Source of the DNA: Dehalococcoidales bacterium
GTDB lineage: Bacteria > Chloroflexota > Dehalococcoidia > Dehalococcoidales > UBA2162
Length of the DNA: 10,019 bases
Assembly: GCA_020343555.1 (NCBI GenBank)
Contig: CP070800.1
Location: forward strand, 1,067,946 to 1,077,964
Direction of reading: 5' to 3'
The notes under the pieces are model-generated. The model saw only the letters and a program-made list of their open reading frames with translations, was not told the origin of the DNA and did not search any database. Numbering within the stretch: position 1 is the stretch's first letter; each line of letters opens with the position of its first letter. Made by a program: the position numbers and the translations under genes. Shown in pieces: positions 1 through 6,515 of the stretch.

Positions 1-1
1 C

Positions 2-154
2 ACTACAAATGAAAGTTCAGCAGGGATCATGGAACGTGTTGAAGCCGTCCTGGCAAACTCCAGTCTAAATCAGGCAAGCAAACTGACCAGATTCGAAAAA
101 CTGCTGAAACAGAATATCAACCTTGAAATCCTGACCAAGGAACTAGGCCTTTAA
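2..154 (+). CDS. C-terminal fragment of an unidentified protein
   Basis: An open frame enters from the left edge and ends at TAA 152-154, giving 50 residues. It reads as a mostly helical, charged and leucine-rich tail ending in ...LEILTKELGL. I cannot assign a family from this tail. The gap to speD is 204 bases with its own promoter, so this is probably a separate transcription unit. The frame, a normal amino-acid composition and a sensible stop support a real gene end; nothing supports a function. Confidence 0.55.
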   Translation, partial: TTNESSAGIMERVEAVLANSSLNQASKLTRFEKLLKQNINLEILTKELGL

Positions 155-264
155 TTATCTATAGTTAACGGTCAGAAAAACGATATATAGCATATTCACT
201 CATTAGTTATACAGACACGACTTCTTTTTAGGCTCGTGAATAAACCTTTTTTCTCCACATCACA

Positions 265-293
265 TTGAAGTAACCGGTAATTTGTTATATAAT
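265..293 (+). promoter_or_regulatory. Candidate sigma-70 promoter for speD-speE
   Basis: TTGAAG (265-270) and a perfect TATAAT (288-293) are separated by 17 bases. Transcription should start near 300, leaving a leader of about 58 bases before the speD start. It is the only strong promoter-like pair in the gap. Assignment is by consensus only. Confidence 0.65.
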
Positions 294-303
294 TTGTGGC
301 TGT

Positions 304-330
304 GTCCTGGTTCTTCCGTGAGACCAGGAC
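304..330 (+). promoter_or_regulatory. Leader hairpin in the speD 5' UTR
   Basis: GTCCTGGT (304-311) pairs perfectly with ACCAGGAC (323-330) around an 11-base loop, right at the predicted 5' end of the speD transcript. The ribosome binding site lies 14 bases further on. It is followed only by TTTG, so it is a poor terminator. It may stabilise the 5' end of the mRNA or act in control of speD translation. I do not recognise a known riboswitch class here. Confidence 0.5.
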
Positions 331-358
331 TTTGAAATCTTCTGAGGAGGGACGGTGA

Positions 359-715
359 TTGAATGCACTAGGAAAACATTATCTATTGGAACTCAAGGAC
401 TGCAACAGAGAAACACTGAACGACCTTGAATCGCTGAAAAAAATGTTAAACACGGCCGCAGTAGAAGCCGGAGCAACTGTCCTTGGGGACTCTTTCCACC
501 AGTTTAAACCCCAGGGAGTCAGCGGTGTAGTCGTAATAGCTGAATCACATCTGTTCATACATACCTGGCCTGAATGCGGCTATGCAGCAGTAGATATCTT
601 TACCTGTGGCGAGTCGGTGAAACCAGGCAAAGCAGTACAGATGGTCGTAGATCAGCTTGAAGCAAGAAACCACTCAATCCTTGAAATTCAGAGAGGAATC
701 CTGGACACGGAATAA
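359..715 (+). CDS. speD: S-adenosylmethionine decarboxylase proenzyme (pyruvoyl type)
   Basis: This 118-residue protein is the short prokaryotic AdoMet decarboxylase, which makes decarboxylated AdoMet, the aminopropyl donor for polyamine synthesis. The processing site is intact: Glu62-Ser63, where Ser63 becomes the pyruvoyl group after self-cleavage, within GVSGVVVIAESHLFIHTWPE. His68 and Cys83 match the processing and catalytic residues of the Thermotoga maritima enzyme at the same numbering. The length is normal for the family, whose active form is an oligomer of cleaved alpha and beta chains. The start is TTG at 359: an in-frame TGA directly precedes it, and GAGGAGGG (344-351) lies 7 bases upstream. 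The nearby ATG at 363 is out of frame and soon meets a stop. speE follows after 5 bases, so the two are co-transcribed. A TTG start on the first gene may hold translation down. Confidence 0.96.
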   Translation: MNALGKHYLLELKDCNRETLNDLESLKKMLNTAAVEAGATVLGDSFHQFKPQGVSGVVVIAESHLFIHTWPECGYAAVDIFTCGESVKPGKAVQMVVDQLEARNHSILEIQRGILDTE

Positions 716-720
716 TCATT

Positions 721-1638
721 ATGGAAGTTGACCCTGATAAATGGTTCCACGATAGAATAAGCGAAGACTTGATTCAACTGCACAGTATCGAAGAGATACT
801 CTACAAAGGGCAGACGAAGTTCCAGTCGATTCAAATTATCCGTACGGGCAGCTACGGCAAGTGCCTTGTGCTCGATAACAAGATACAGTCAAGCGAACTG
901 GACGAGTTTATCTATCACGAAGCGTTGATACACCCGGTATTGACAATTCATCAGAATCCCGAAACGGTATTTATTGCCGGTGGGGGCGAAGGCGCTACCT
1001 TGCGTGAGATTCTGCGACACAACACGGTAAAAAATATAGTCATGGTGGATATCGATGAGGAAGTGATATCCATCTGCAAGGAATACCTCCCCGAGCATCA
1101 CCAGGATTCCTTTGAAAATGAACGCATTAAGCTTTATCATACCGATGCCAGGCAATACCTGGCGGACAGTAAGGAAGCTTTTGATATAATTATCATCGAT
1201 CTGACCGAACCCATTGAGGAAGGTCCGGCATATCTCCTCTATACCGAGGAATTTTACCGGATAGTACAGGAGAAACTGGCAGAGAACGGGATCATGTCCG
1301 TCCAGTCAGGATGTGCTGCCTTTAACGAGTTACTGAACTTTTCATCCGTATACAACACTCTGAAAACATCCTTTCCTGAAGTCCATCCCTACCAGGTTGA
1401 CATCCCGTCATTCGGCGGTCCCTGGGGTTTCTGTTTTGCTTCGAACACTGCCAAGCCTGTTATGTCAAGCAAAGAGATCGACGCCAGGCTCATGGGAAGA
1501 GGCGTTACCGGTCTCAAATTATATGATGGAATTACCCATCAGAACATGTTCGCCCTGCCCAAACACCTGAGAAAAGTCCTGGAAAGTCAGACAAGACTTA
1601 TTACCGACGACCAGCCACTATATACGTATTCGGGATAG
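721..1638 (+). CDS. speE: Aminopropyltransferase (spermidine synthase family, thermospermine/triamine-synthase-like)
   Basis: This 305-residue cytosolic enzyme transfers the aminopropyl group of decarboxylated AdoMet to an amine acceptor. An N-terminal beta domain (about 1-70) carries the IQSSELDEFIYHE segment. A Rossmann methyltransferase-like fold follows, with the donor-binding GGGEG (87-91), acidic VDIDEE (109-114), TDA (141-143) and the catalytic-Asp motif DLTEPIEEGP (Asp160). The family's usual DxTDP is DLTEP here. GGGEG, the EEGPxYLLYT stretch and the IYNTL-like/IPSFxxxWGF region (about 209-239) resemble plant ACL5 and thermophile triamine/agmatine aminopropyltransferases more than E. 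coli SpeE. Putrescine, agmatine or spermidine could therefore be the acceptor. The gene starts 5 bases after speD, with only a weak ribosome site inside the speD end, so translational coupling is likely. The family call is secure; the substrate is inference. Confidence 0.93.
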   Translation: MEVDPDKWFHDRISEDLIQLHSIEEILYKGQTKFQSIQIIRTGSYGKCLVLDNKIQSSELDEFIYHEALIHPVLTIHQNPETVFIAGGGEGATLREILRHNTVKNIVMVDIDEEVISICKEYLPEHHQDSFENERIKLYHTDARQYLADSKEAFDIIIIDLTEPIEEGPAYLLYTEEFYRIVQEKLAENGIMSVQSGCAAFNELLNFSSVYNTLKTSFPEVHPYQVDIPSFGGPWGFCFASNTAKPVMSSKEIDARLMGRGVTGLKLYDGITHQNMFALPKHLRKVLESQTRLITDDQPLYTYSG

Positions 1639-1665
1639 AATCATTAAAAAATGATGATAACAACC

Positions 1666-1689
1666 GGGAGCACTCTAACGAGTGCTCCC
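1666..1689. terminator. Bidirectional terminator between convergent speE and the binding-protein gene
   Basis: A perfect 10-bp stem, GGGAGCACTC (1666-1675) with GAGTGCTCCC (1680-1689), closes a TAAC loop. The plus side is followed by a moderately T-rich run. On the minus strand the stem is followed by a T-rich run that is the complement of the A-rich 1645-1663. It sits 27 bases after speE and 27 bases past the end of the minus-strand gene, so it can serve both. Confidence 0.8.
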
Positions 1690-1716
1690 TGATTGTTTGT
1701 ACTATTTAGATATGTT

Positions 1717-3576
1717 TTAGTAACCCATTTCTTTCTTCAGATCTTGATCGATCCAAACGTATTTATTCCAGTTGTCCGCTACCATGTAACCAACAAGGCG
1801 TTCGCCGCTGTAGTTCTTCAGCCAAGGCCACCACAATGTATAGTTAGGATAACGTGGAGTCGGGATGGCGTAAACTTGAGCCAGGATGTATTTGGTGAGT
1901 TCTTTCATCAGATCCATTGAAGCACCAAAATCGGTTACGCCCTGAGCGCGGACATCCGCAGCCATCTGATCAACATACGGATCCTTTACCCGGCTGGGAT
2001 TCAGCCAGCTTTCACCGGTGTATTGCGCCTGCTCGGGGTAGGTTGACACCGGAGATATGAACTGGGCGATCATGCCATCAAATCCGAGTGAGGCGTTGGT
2101 GCCGATTAACTGCCCGAAATCAGCCAGGATCTTCAGTTCAACATCGACACCTATCTGTGACCAGTATTCCTTTGCGATCGAATAGTAGTCAGCCCATGCC
2201 TGTACGAGGGTAATTTCGGTCTTGAAACCATTCGGATAACCTGCTTCGGCAAGTAGTGCTTTGGCTTTCTCAGGATTATAGGTGTACATATCTTTCACAT
2301 CTGCCGGCATCTCTGGATCATCCAGACCGAGATACAGACGTTCATAAGCCGGATGATAGAAATACGGAAAGCTTATCAGGTCGCCAAGACCTTTATACAG
2401 CGAATCGTTAATGGCATTCAGATCGATACCGTAGAGCAAAGCTTTACGGACCTTAAGGTCATTGAAAGGAGTCTGGTCCATGCGGAAGAATGCTGACGGG
2501 ATCTGCCCACTTGCGGTACGTTTCTTCAGGAGTTCAGGAGTTGTCTTTTCCATGTTGTCGGCGTCTTCCCATGTCACCGCACCCATCATGTCCAGTTTAC
2601 CCGTCCTGAGCGCCGCCAGTCGTGTCGAGAGGTCAGGTATGATGATGTATTTAAGGGACTCAACATAAGGCAGCTGATCTCCCTGTCCGGGCCCGATCGG
2701 ATTTGTCTTCCAGTAGTTGGGATTTCTTTTTAACGTTACCAGGTTGCTGGGAACATAGTCCCTTATCATGAACGGTCCGGTTCCTACCGAATTCATGACA
2801 TCTGTACAGGAATCATATCCGTAGGCATCCCATAATTCCGGAGGGAATACCAGGGAGTAAGCAAACAATCTCATGATGCTGTCAAGATGCAGTTTGAAGG
2901 GATGGGTTATCGTGATTTCATCAGGTCCGGTAATTTCAACGGGAACTTCTCGAGTTTCCGGGAATCCCTGGTAATTCTGTGATTCCGGATTCCTGAGCAT
3001 CTGTTCGATAGCCCACGCCACATCTTCCGTTGTCATCTTACGACCCGCTGCTATCCTCCCTGCTTCGGTGTCAGGTTGGCCATAATAGATATCATCGCGA
3101 ACGTGTATTACAGTAACGACTGTATCAGTTGCTTCATCTACATTCCAGGTCCAATCCGTAGCAATCCTGCCGATAAATAGAGTGGGGACATTCGTATGGT
3201 CTCCCCAGTCTACTAAGTTTTCGCCGTATCCTCCGGCAGGTCCTTTCGTCCAGTCACCTTCCCAGACCGATTCACATATAGCATGCTGAGGTGCAGTGGA
3301 AAACCAGTTGATTAGGTCAAAATTCGGTTCACCACCCAGCAGCCGGTTCAGTGAGCCACCGTACCGGGGCTTATCTGGTGAAGCCTCGATTACATCATCG
3401 GTTACATCTTTTTCGTAAACAGAGGAACCGCCTGTTTCTTTTTCTTCAATTACAACCTCAGCGGGTCCTTCTTTTTCCGTTGTAGTTTCTTTTTCCTCTT
3501 CACTGGTACCGCAGGATGCGATCAACAGCGATAAGGTCATGATGCAGCAAATCACAACCCACAAGATTTTTTTCAT
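1717..3576 (-). CDS. ABC transporter substrate-binding lipoprotein, family 5 (peptide/nickel/oligosaccharide type)
   Basis: This 619-residue extracytoplasmic solute-binding protein captures a ligand for an ABC importer. It has a lysine start, a hydrophobic segment (about 4-20) and a lipobox LIASC, with Cys22 as the lipidation site. A Glu/Lys/Thr-rich linker (about 25-65) follows. Family-5 hallmarks come next: YGGSLNRLL (72-80), GTGPF (265-269), RNPNYW (284-289) and the NPEKAKALLAEAGYPNG block (434-450). AGAAGGAGAG lies 8-9 bases before the ATG. Ligands in this family range from peptides to nickel, opines and sugars, and nothing in the sequence settles which applies. No permease or ATPase gene is next to it: downstream is the terminator and convergent speE, and upstream is a divergent dehydrogenase operon. 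It is therefore a single-gene unit that must use transporter parts encoded elsewhere. Confidence 0.92.
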   Translation of the reverse strand: MKKILWVVICCIMTLSLLIASCGTSEEEKETTTEKEGPAEVVIEEKETGGSSVYEKDVTDDVIEASPDKPRYGGSLNRLLGGEPNFDLINWFSTAPQHAICESVWEGDWTKGPAGGYGENLVDWGDHTNVPTLFIGRIATDWTWNVDEATDTVVTVIHVRDDIYYGQPDTEAGRIAAGRKMTTEDVAWAIEQMLRNPESQNYQGFPETREVPVEITGPDEITITHPFKLHLDSIMRLFAYSLVFPPELWDAYGYDSCTDVMNSVGTGPFMIRDYVPSNLVTLKRNPNYWKTNPIGPGQGDQLPYVESLKYIIIPDLSTRLAALRTGKLDMMGAVTWEDADNMEKTTPELLKKRTASGQIPSAFFRMDQTPFNDLKVRKALLYGIDLNAINDSLYKGLGDLISFPYFYHPAYERLYLGLDDPEMPADVKDMYTYNPEKAKALLAEAGYPNGFKTEITLVQAWADYYSIAKEYWSQIGVDVELKILADFGQLIGTNASLGFDGMIAQFISPVSTYPEQAQYTGESWLNPSRVKDPYVDQMAADVRAQGVTDFGASMDLMKELTKYILAQVYAIPTPRYPNYTLWWPWLKNYSGERLVGYMVADNWNKYVWIDQDLKKEMGY

Positions 3577-3771
3577 ATAGACTCTCCTTCTGTTAATAGT
3601 AAACCAAACGTAGAAATTCTATATACTACTGCCGTGATACTGGTACCGCGACAGGAATTGTCACTCACATACCACCACCTCCTAGTGTAACCGAAAATCC
3701 AGTCAGTTATTTTCAAACATAATAATAGCACTGGAATCTCCTAAACGCAGCAGCTCCAGCGCTCTTGTTGA

Positions 3772-3799
3772 TTGACATTAATTTCAGCATTTTTGTAAT
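3772..3799 (+). promoter_or_regulatory. Candidate sigma-70 promoter for the dehydrogenase operon
   Basis: A perfect TTGACA (3772-3777) is followed after 16 bases by TGTAAT (3794-3799), five of six matches to TATAAT. The start would be near 3806, giving a long leader of about 300 bases before the first dehydrogenase. A weaker alternative, TTAAAA (3948-3953), 17 bases, TATATA (3971-3976), is closer to the gene. Confidence 0.45.
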
Positions 3800-3980
3800 A
3801 AAGTAGTTTAGGCCGTACTGGGATAATTGTCAATAGAAGTAAAACCAGCGTGGTCAGTAAATTCATTATATTTAATAACGATTTATCATTGTTTCGCTAA
3901 ATAAACGCCTTTTTTTTTCACGCAATATTTGGTATCATAAAATAGCCTTAAAAATACGGAATTTTCCCTGTATATATCTC

Positions 3981-3998
3981 TCCGGAAATAATTCCGGA
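3981..3998. promoter_or_regulatory. 18-bp palindrome, candidate operator
   Basis: TCCGGAA (3981-3987) and TTCCGGA (3992-3998) form a perfect inverted repeat around ATAA. It lies about 108 bases before the dehydrogenase start and just downstream of the weaker promoter candidate (3948-3976), where a repressor would block initiation. The size suits a dimeric repressor such as a TetR or GntR family member, but no regulator gene is in the window. It is too short and AT-spaced to be a terminator. Confidence 0.45.
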
Positions 3999-4106
3999 AT
4001 TTATGATTCAGCAACCGCTTGAAGTACAGATACTGAAGAAAACTGATCCCGATACTATCCGAATGCCACCTGTCTTAAAACATGTTGGGACAAAGGAGAA
4101 ACACGT

Positions 4107-5279
4107 ATGGAGTTTGAATTCACCGAAGAGCAGAAAAAATTCAGACAGGAAGTTAGAGAATTCCTTGAAGATGAAATAACGCAGGGCACTTTCCAGCCTG
4201 CCTGTGACGCCTGGATCCAGGGATATTCTCCCGAATTCACCAAGAAGGTCTCCCAGAAAGGCTGGATAGGCTTGACCTGGCCAATTGAATACGGCGGACA
4301 GGGTCGCGGTCATATCGATCGTCTGATCCTGACCGAGGAAATGCTTCGCTACGGCGCTCCCGCAGCCTGCCACTGGTTTTCCGACCGGCAGATAGGCGGC
4401 GCTGTTCTTCGGTATGGTACCGAAGAGCAAAAGCGATGGATACTGCCAAAGATCATCGCCGGTGAAGCCTACGTTGGACTCGGATTAAGTGAACCGGAAG
4501 CAGGTTCAGATCTTGCGTCACTCCGCACTAAAGCGACCGAAAGCGGCGACGAGTATGTCATCGACGGGCAAAAAATGTGGACAAGTTGCGGAATGTTCAT
4601 GAACTTTATATATGTAGTGGCCAGGACAGATCCCGACGCTCCCCAGCACCGCGGTATCAGCGAATTCGTGTTCGAGACCGATCTACCCGGCGTCACTATT
4701 ACTCCAACCATCGACATCACCGGCAGCACAGCCTGGGCTGAGGTTTTCTTTGACGGTGTCCGGATCCCGAGTATGTGCCTTATCGGAGAGAAAAATCGCG
4801 GTTTCTACCAGGTGGTCAATCAGCTTGACTACGAGAGAGCCGGCATGGAGAGGTTAATGGGTAACTACCCGCTTTTCGATGCTATCCTGAAATTCACCAA
4901 AGAGACCAAACGCAATGGCAGACCGATTGCTGAAGATACTCTCATTCGCCAGAAACTGGCTCAACTTCAGATAGAGTTCGAAGTCGGACGACTTCTTACC
5001 TATAAGGTAGTAATGGTAATGGAGGAAGGTCGCGCACCGAATGTTGAGGCCGCCAAGGCCAAAGCATACAGCACTTCATTCGAGCGACAACTTGCCAGCG
5101 TCACCATGGATATACTTGGTCAGTATGGTCAGCTATGGGCAGAATCCAAATACGCACCGATAACAGGTATGAGTCCCCACTCTTACCTCGCTTCCACCGG
5201 TTATAGCCTTCAGGCTGGGACCTCTGAAGTACTGAAAAATGTAATCGCTGCCCGAGGTCTCGGATTACCGAGTAGCTAG
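4107..5279 (+). CDS. Acyl-CoA dehydrogenase family protein, probable catalytic subunit
   Basis: This 390-residue flavoprotein of the acyl-CoA dehydrogenase fold would introduce an alpha-beta double bond into an acyl-CoA. The order is a helical N-terminal domain from MEFEFTEEQ, IPxxYGG-like WPIEYGGQG (58-66), the LGLSEPEAGSD substrate/flavin segment (125-135), the WTS flavin motif (158-160), a middle beta domain and a helical C-terminal domain ending QAGTSEVLKNVIAARGLGLP. The helix-K catalytic Glu of MCAD-type enzymes (YEGT) is replaced, reading QAGT at 369-372. Glu243 in LDYER (240-244) occupies the position used by isovaleryl-CoA dehydrogenase and the mycobacterial FadE26 type. The usual FAD-contacting Arg of RxxFGxPI is not evident (KRNGRPI, 268-274), which hints at flavin binding shared with a partner. 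AAAGGAG (4092-4098) lies 8 bases before the ATG. The next gene, a paralogue, follows after 35 bases. Acyl substrate is unknown. Confidence 0.92.
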   Translation: MEFEFTEEQKKFRQEVREFLEDEITQGTFQPACDAWIQGYSPEFTKKVSQKGWIGLTWPIEYGGQGRGHIDRLILTEEMLRYGAPAACHWFSDRQIGGAVLRYGTEEQKRWILPKIIAGEAYVGLGLSEPEAGSDLASLRTKATESGDEYVIDGQKMWTSCGMFMNFIYVVARTDPDAPQHRGISEFVFETDLPGVTITPTIDITGSTAWAEVFFDGVRIPSMCLIGEKNRGFYQVVNQLDYERAGMERLMGNYPLFDAILKFTKETKRNGRPIAEDTLIRQKLAQLQIEFEVGRLLTYKVVMVMEEGRAPNVEAAKAKAYSTSFERQLASVTMDILGQYGQLWAESKYAPITGMSPHSYLASTGYSLQAGTSEVLKNVIAARGLGLPSS

Positions 5280-5314
5280 GGAACATTAATATCATCTCTT
5301 AAAGGAGTAAGATA

Positions 5315-6430
5315 ATGGATTTTAACTATACCGAAGAACAGGATATGCTCAGGACGATGGTCCGCGACTTCCTGACCGACAAGTGCCCAAAAACGCTGGT
5401 CAAGGAACTCGAAGAGGATGAATTAGGTTATTCACCCGAACTCTGGAAAGAAATGGTTGAGCTTGGCTGGACTGGTCTGATAATACCCGAAGCCTATGGC
5501 GGAAGCGAAATGACCTTCCTCGACCTGGCAGTCCTGATCGAAGAGATAGGCAGAGCAGCAATGCCCGGACCATATTTCTCAACAGTAGTCCTCGGCGGAA
5601 TCCCAATAATGAACTACGGTAGTGAGGAACAGAAGCAGGAATATCTATCTAAGGTAGCCGGAGGTGAAGCTATTTTTACCTTTGCCATAACAGAGGAAAG
5701 CGGCGGATACGGTGCCGATTCGATAAACGCCACAGCGAAGGAAAATGGTGATTCCTATACCATATCGGGCACCAAGTTGTTCGTACCCGACGCCAATGTC
5801 GCCGACTATATCCTCTGCGCCGCCAGAACAAGCGATGATATCAGCGTATTCATTGTCGATGCGAAAAGTGATGGTATCACGATTAATCCCCTCAAGACGA
5901 TAGCTGGTGATAAGCTGAGCGAGGTTGTTTTCGACAATGTCAGCGTACCAAAAGAAAATATCCTCGGTAAAGCCGGGCAAGGATATGAAATAGTCCGGAA
6001 CACCGTGGAATATGCGGCGGTAGCCAAGTGCTGCACTATCATCGGCGCCATGCAACAGAGTCTTGACCTGACCGTAGATTACGCTAAAGAAAGGATTCAA
6101 TACGACCATCCGATCGGCAGCTTCCAGGTTGTTCAGCACTATTGCGCCGACATGGCAATAGATGTGGACGGCACGCGCTTCAGCACCTATGAAGCAGCCT
6201 GGAAACTGAATGAAGGGCTCCCTGCCACGAAAGAGGTAGCGATAGCCAAGGCATATGCATCCGAAGCATTCGAGCGAGTCAGCACACTCGCCCACCAGAT
6301 ACACGGAGCTATCGGCTGTACCATTGACCATGATCTGCATTACTATACCAGGACGGGAAAAGCCGCGGCGCTGTCTTACGGCAGCCCCGACTACTACCGT
6401 GAGGTTGTGGCCTTAGAAATGGGGCTTTAG
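5315..6430 (+). CDS. Acyl-CoA dehydrogenase family protein, probable non-catalytic partner subunit
   Basis: This 371-residue paralogue of the upstream gene has the same domain order: MDFNYTEEQ start, IIPEAYGG (56-63), a middle domain with AITEESGGYGAD (124-135), and a C-terminal domain with an ERIQYDHPIGSFQVVQH flavin-interface block (259-275) and HQIHGAIG (327-334). Both known positions for the catalytic Glu appear to be lost: the LDYER equivalent reads VEYAA (Ala234), and the C-terminal YEGT equivalent reads SYGS (354-357). It keeps the Arg and Gln-rich flavin elements that the upstream protein lacks. This matches mycobacterial alpha2-beta2 dehydrogenases such as FadE26-FadE27, where one subunit brings the base and both build the flavin site. 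An AAGGAG site lies 8 bases before the ATG. The family call is firm; the division of labour is inference from residue positions judged by eye. Confidence 0.91.
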   Translation: MDFNYTEEQDMLRTMVRDFLTDKCPKTLVKELEEDELGYSPELWKEMVELGWTGLIIPEAYGGSEMTFLDLAVLIEEIGRAAMPGPYFSTVVLGGIPIMNYGSEEQKQEYLSKVAGGEAIFTFAITEESGGYGADSINATAKENGDSYTISGTKLFVPDANVADYILCAARTSDDISVFIVDAKSDGITINPLKTIAGDKLSEVVFDNVSVPKENILGKAGQGYEIVRNTVEYAAVAKCCTIIGAMQQSLDLTVDYAKERIQYDHPIGSFQVVQHYCADMAIDVDGTRFSTYEAAWKLNEGLPATKEVAIAKAYASEAFERVSTLAHQIHGAIGCTIDHDLHYYTRTGKAAALSYGSPDYYREVVALEMGL

Positions 6431-6441
6431 TTGAATACAAT

Positions 6442-6475
6442 TTACGTCCGCCGGAAACAGCGGACGTAAGTTTTT
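6442..6475 (+). terminator. Intrinsic terminator between dehydrogenase pair and carboxylase gene
   Basis: TTACGTCCGC (6442-6451) pairs perfectly with GCGGACGTAA (6460-6469) around an 8-base loop, and TTTTT (6471-6475) follows one base later. It lies 12 bases after the dehydrogenase stop and 41 bases before the carboxylase ATG. It would end or reduce transcription into the carboxylase gene. Confidence 0.78.
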
Positions 6476-6515
6476 AGGAGTGTTTTACAGGAAAATAAAT
6501 TGAGGGAGTTTGAAA

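Larger units (their letters stand above)
3577..4106. other. 530-base AT-rich divergent intergenic region
   Basis: No credible gene is visible on either strand. The region separates the minus-strand binding-protein gene from the plus-strand dehydrogenase operon and must hold both promoters. It contains two candidate plus-strand promoters, a run of nine T (3910-3918) without a convincing GC-rich stem before it, and an 18-bp palindrome. I could not find a good minus-strand promoter. Confidence 0.7.

Noticed and set aside
3895..3920. T9 tract as an intrinsic terminator or attenuator in the dehydrogenase leader
   Set aside because: No stable GC-rich stem precedes the T run; only a 4-bp AT pairing is available.
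5645..6340. Minus-strand open frame of 231 codons within the second dehydrogenase
   Set aside because: Shadow of the conserved plus-strand gene; no ribosome site or family motif supports it.
6510..6515. TTG at 6510 as the carboxyltransferase start
   Set aside because: It lies only one base after the GAGGGAG ribosome site. The ATG at 6516 has a normal 7-base spacing.
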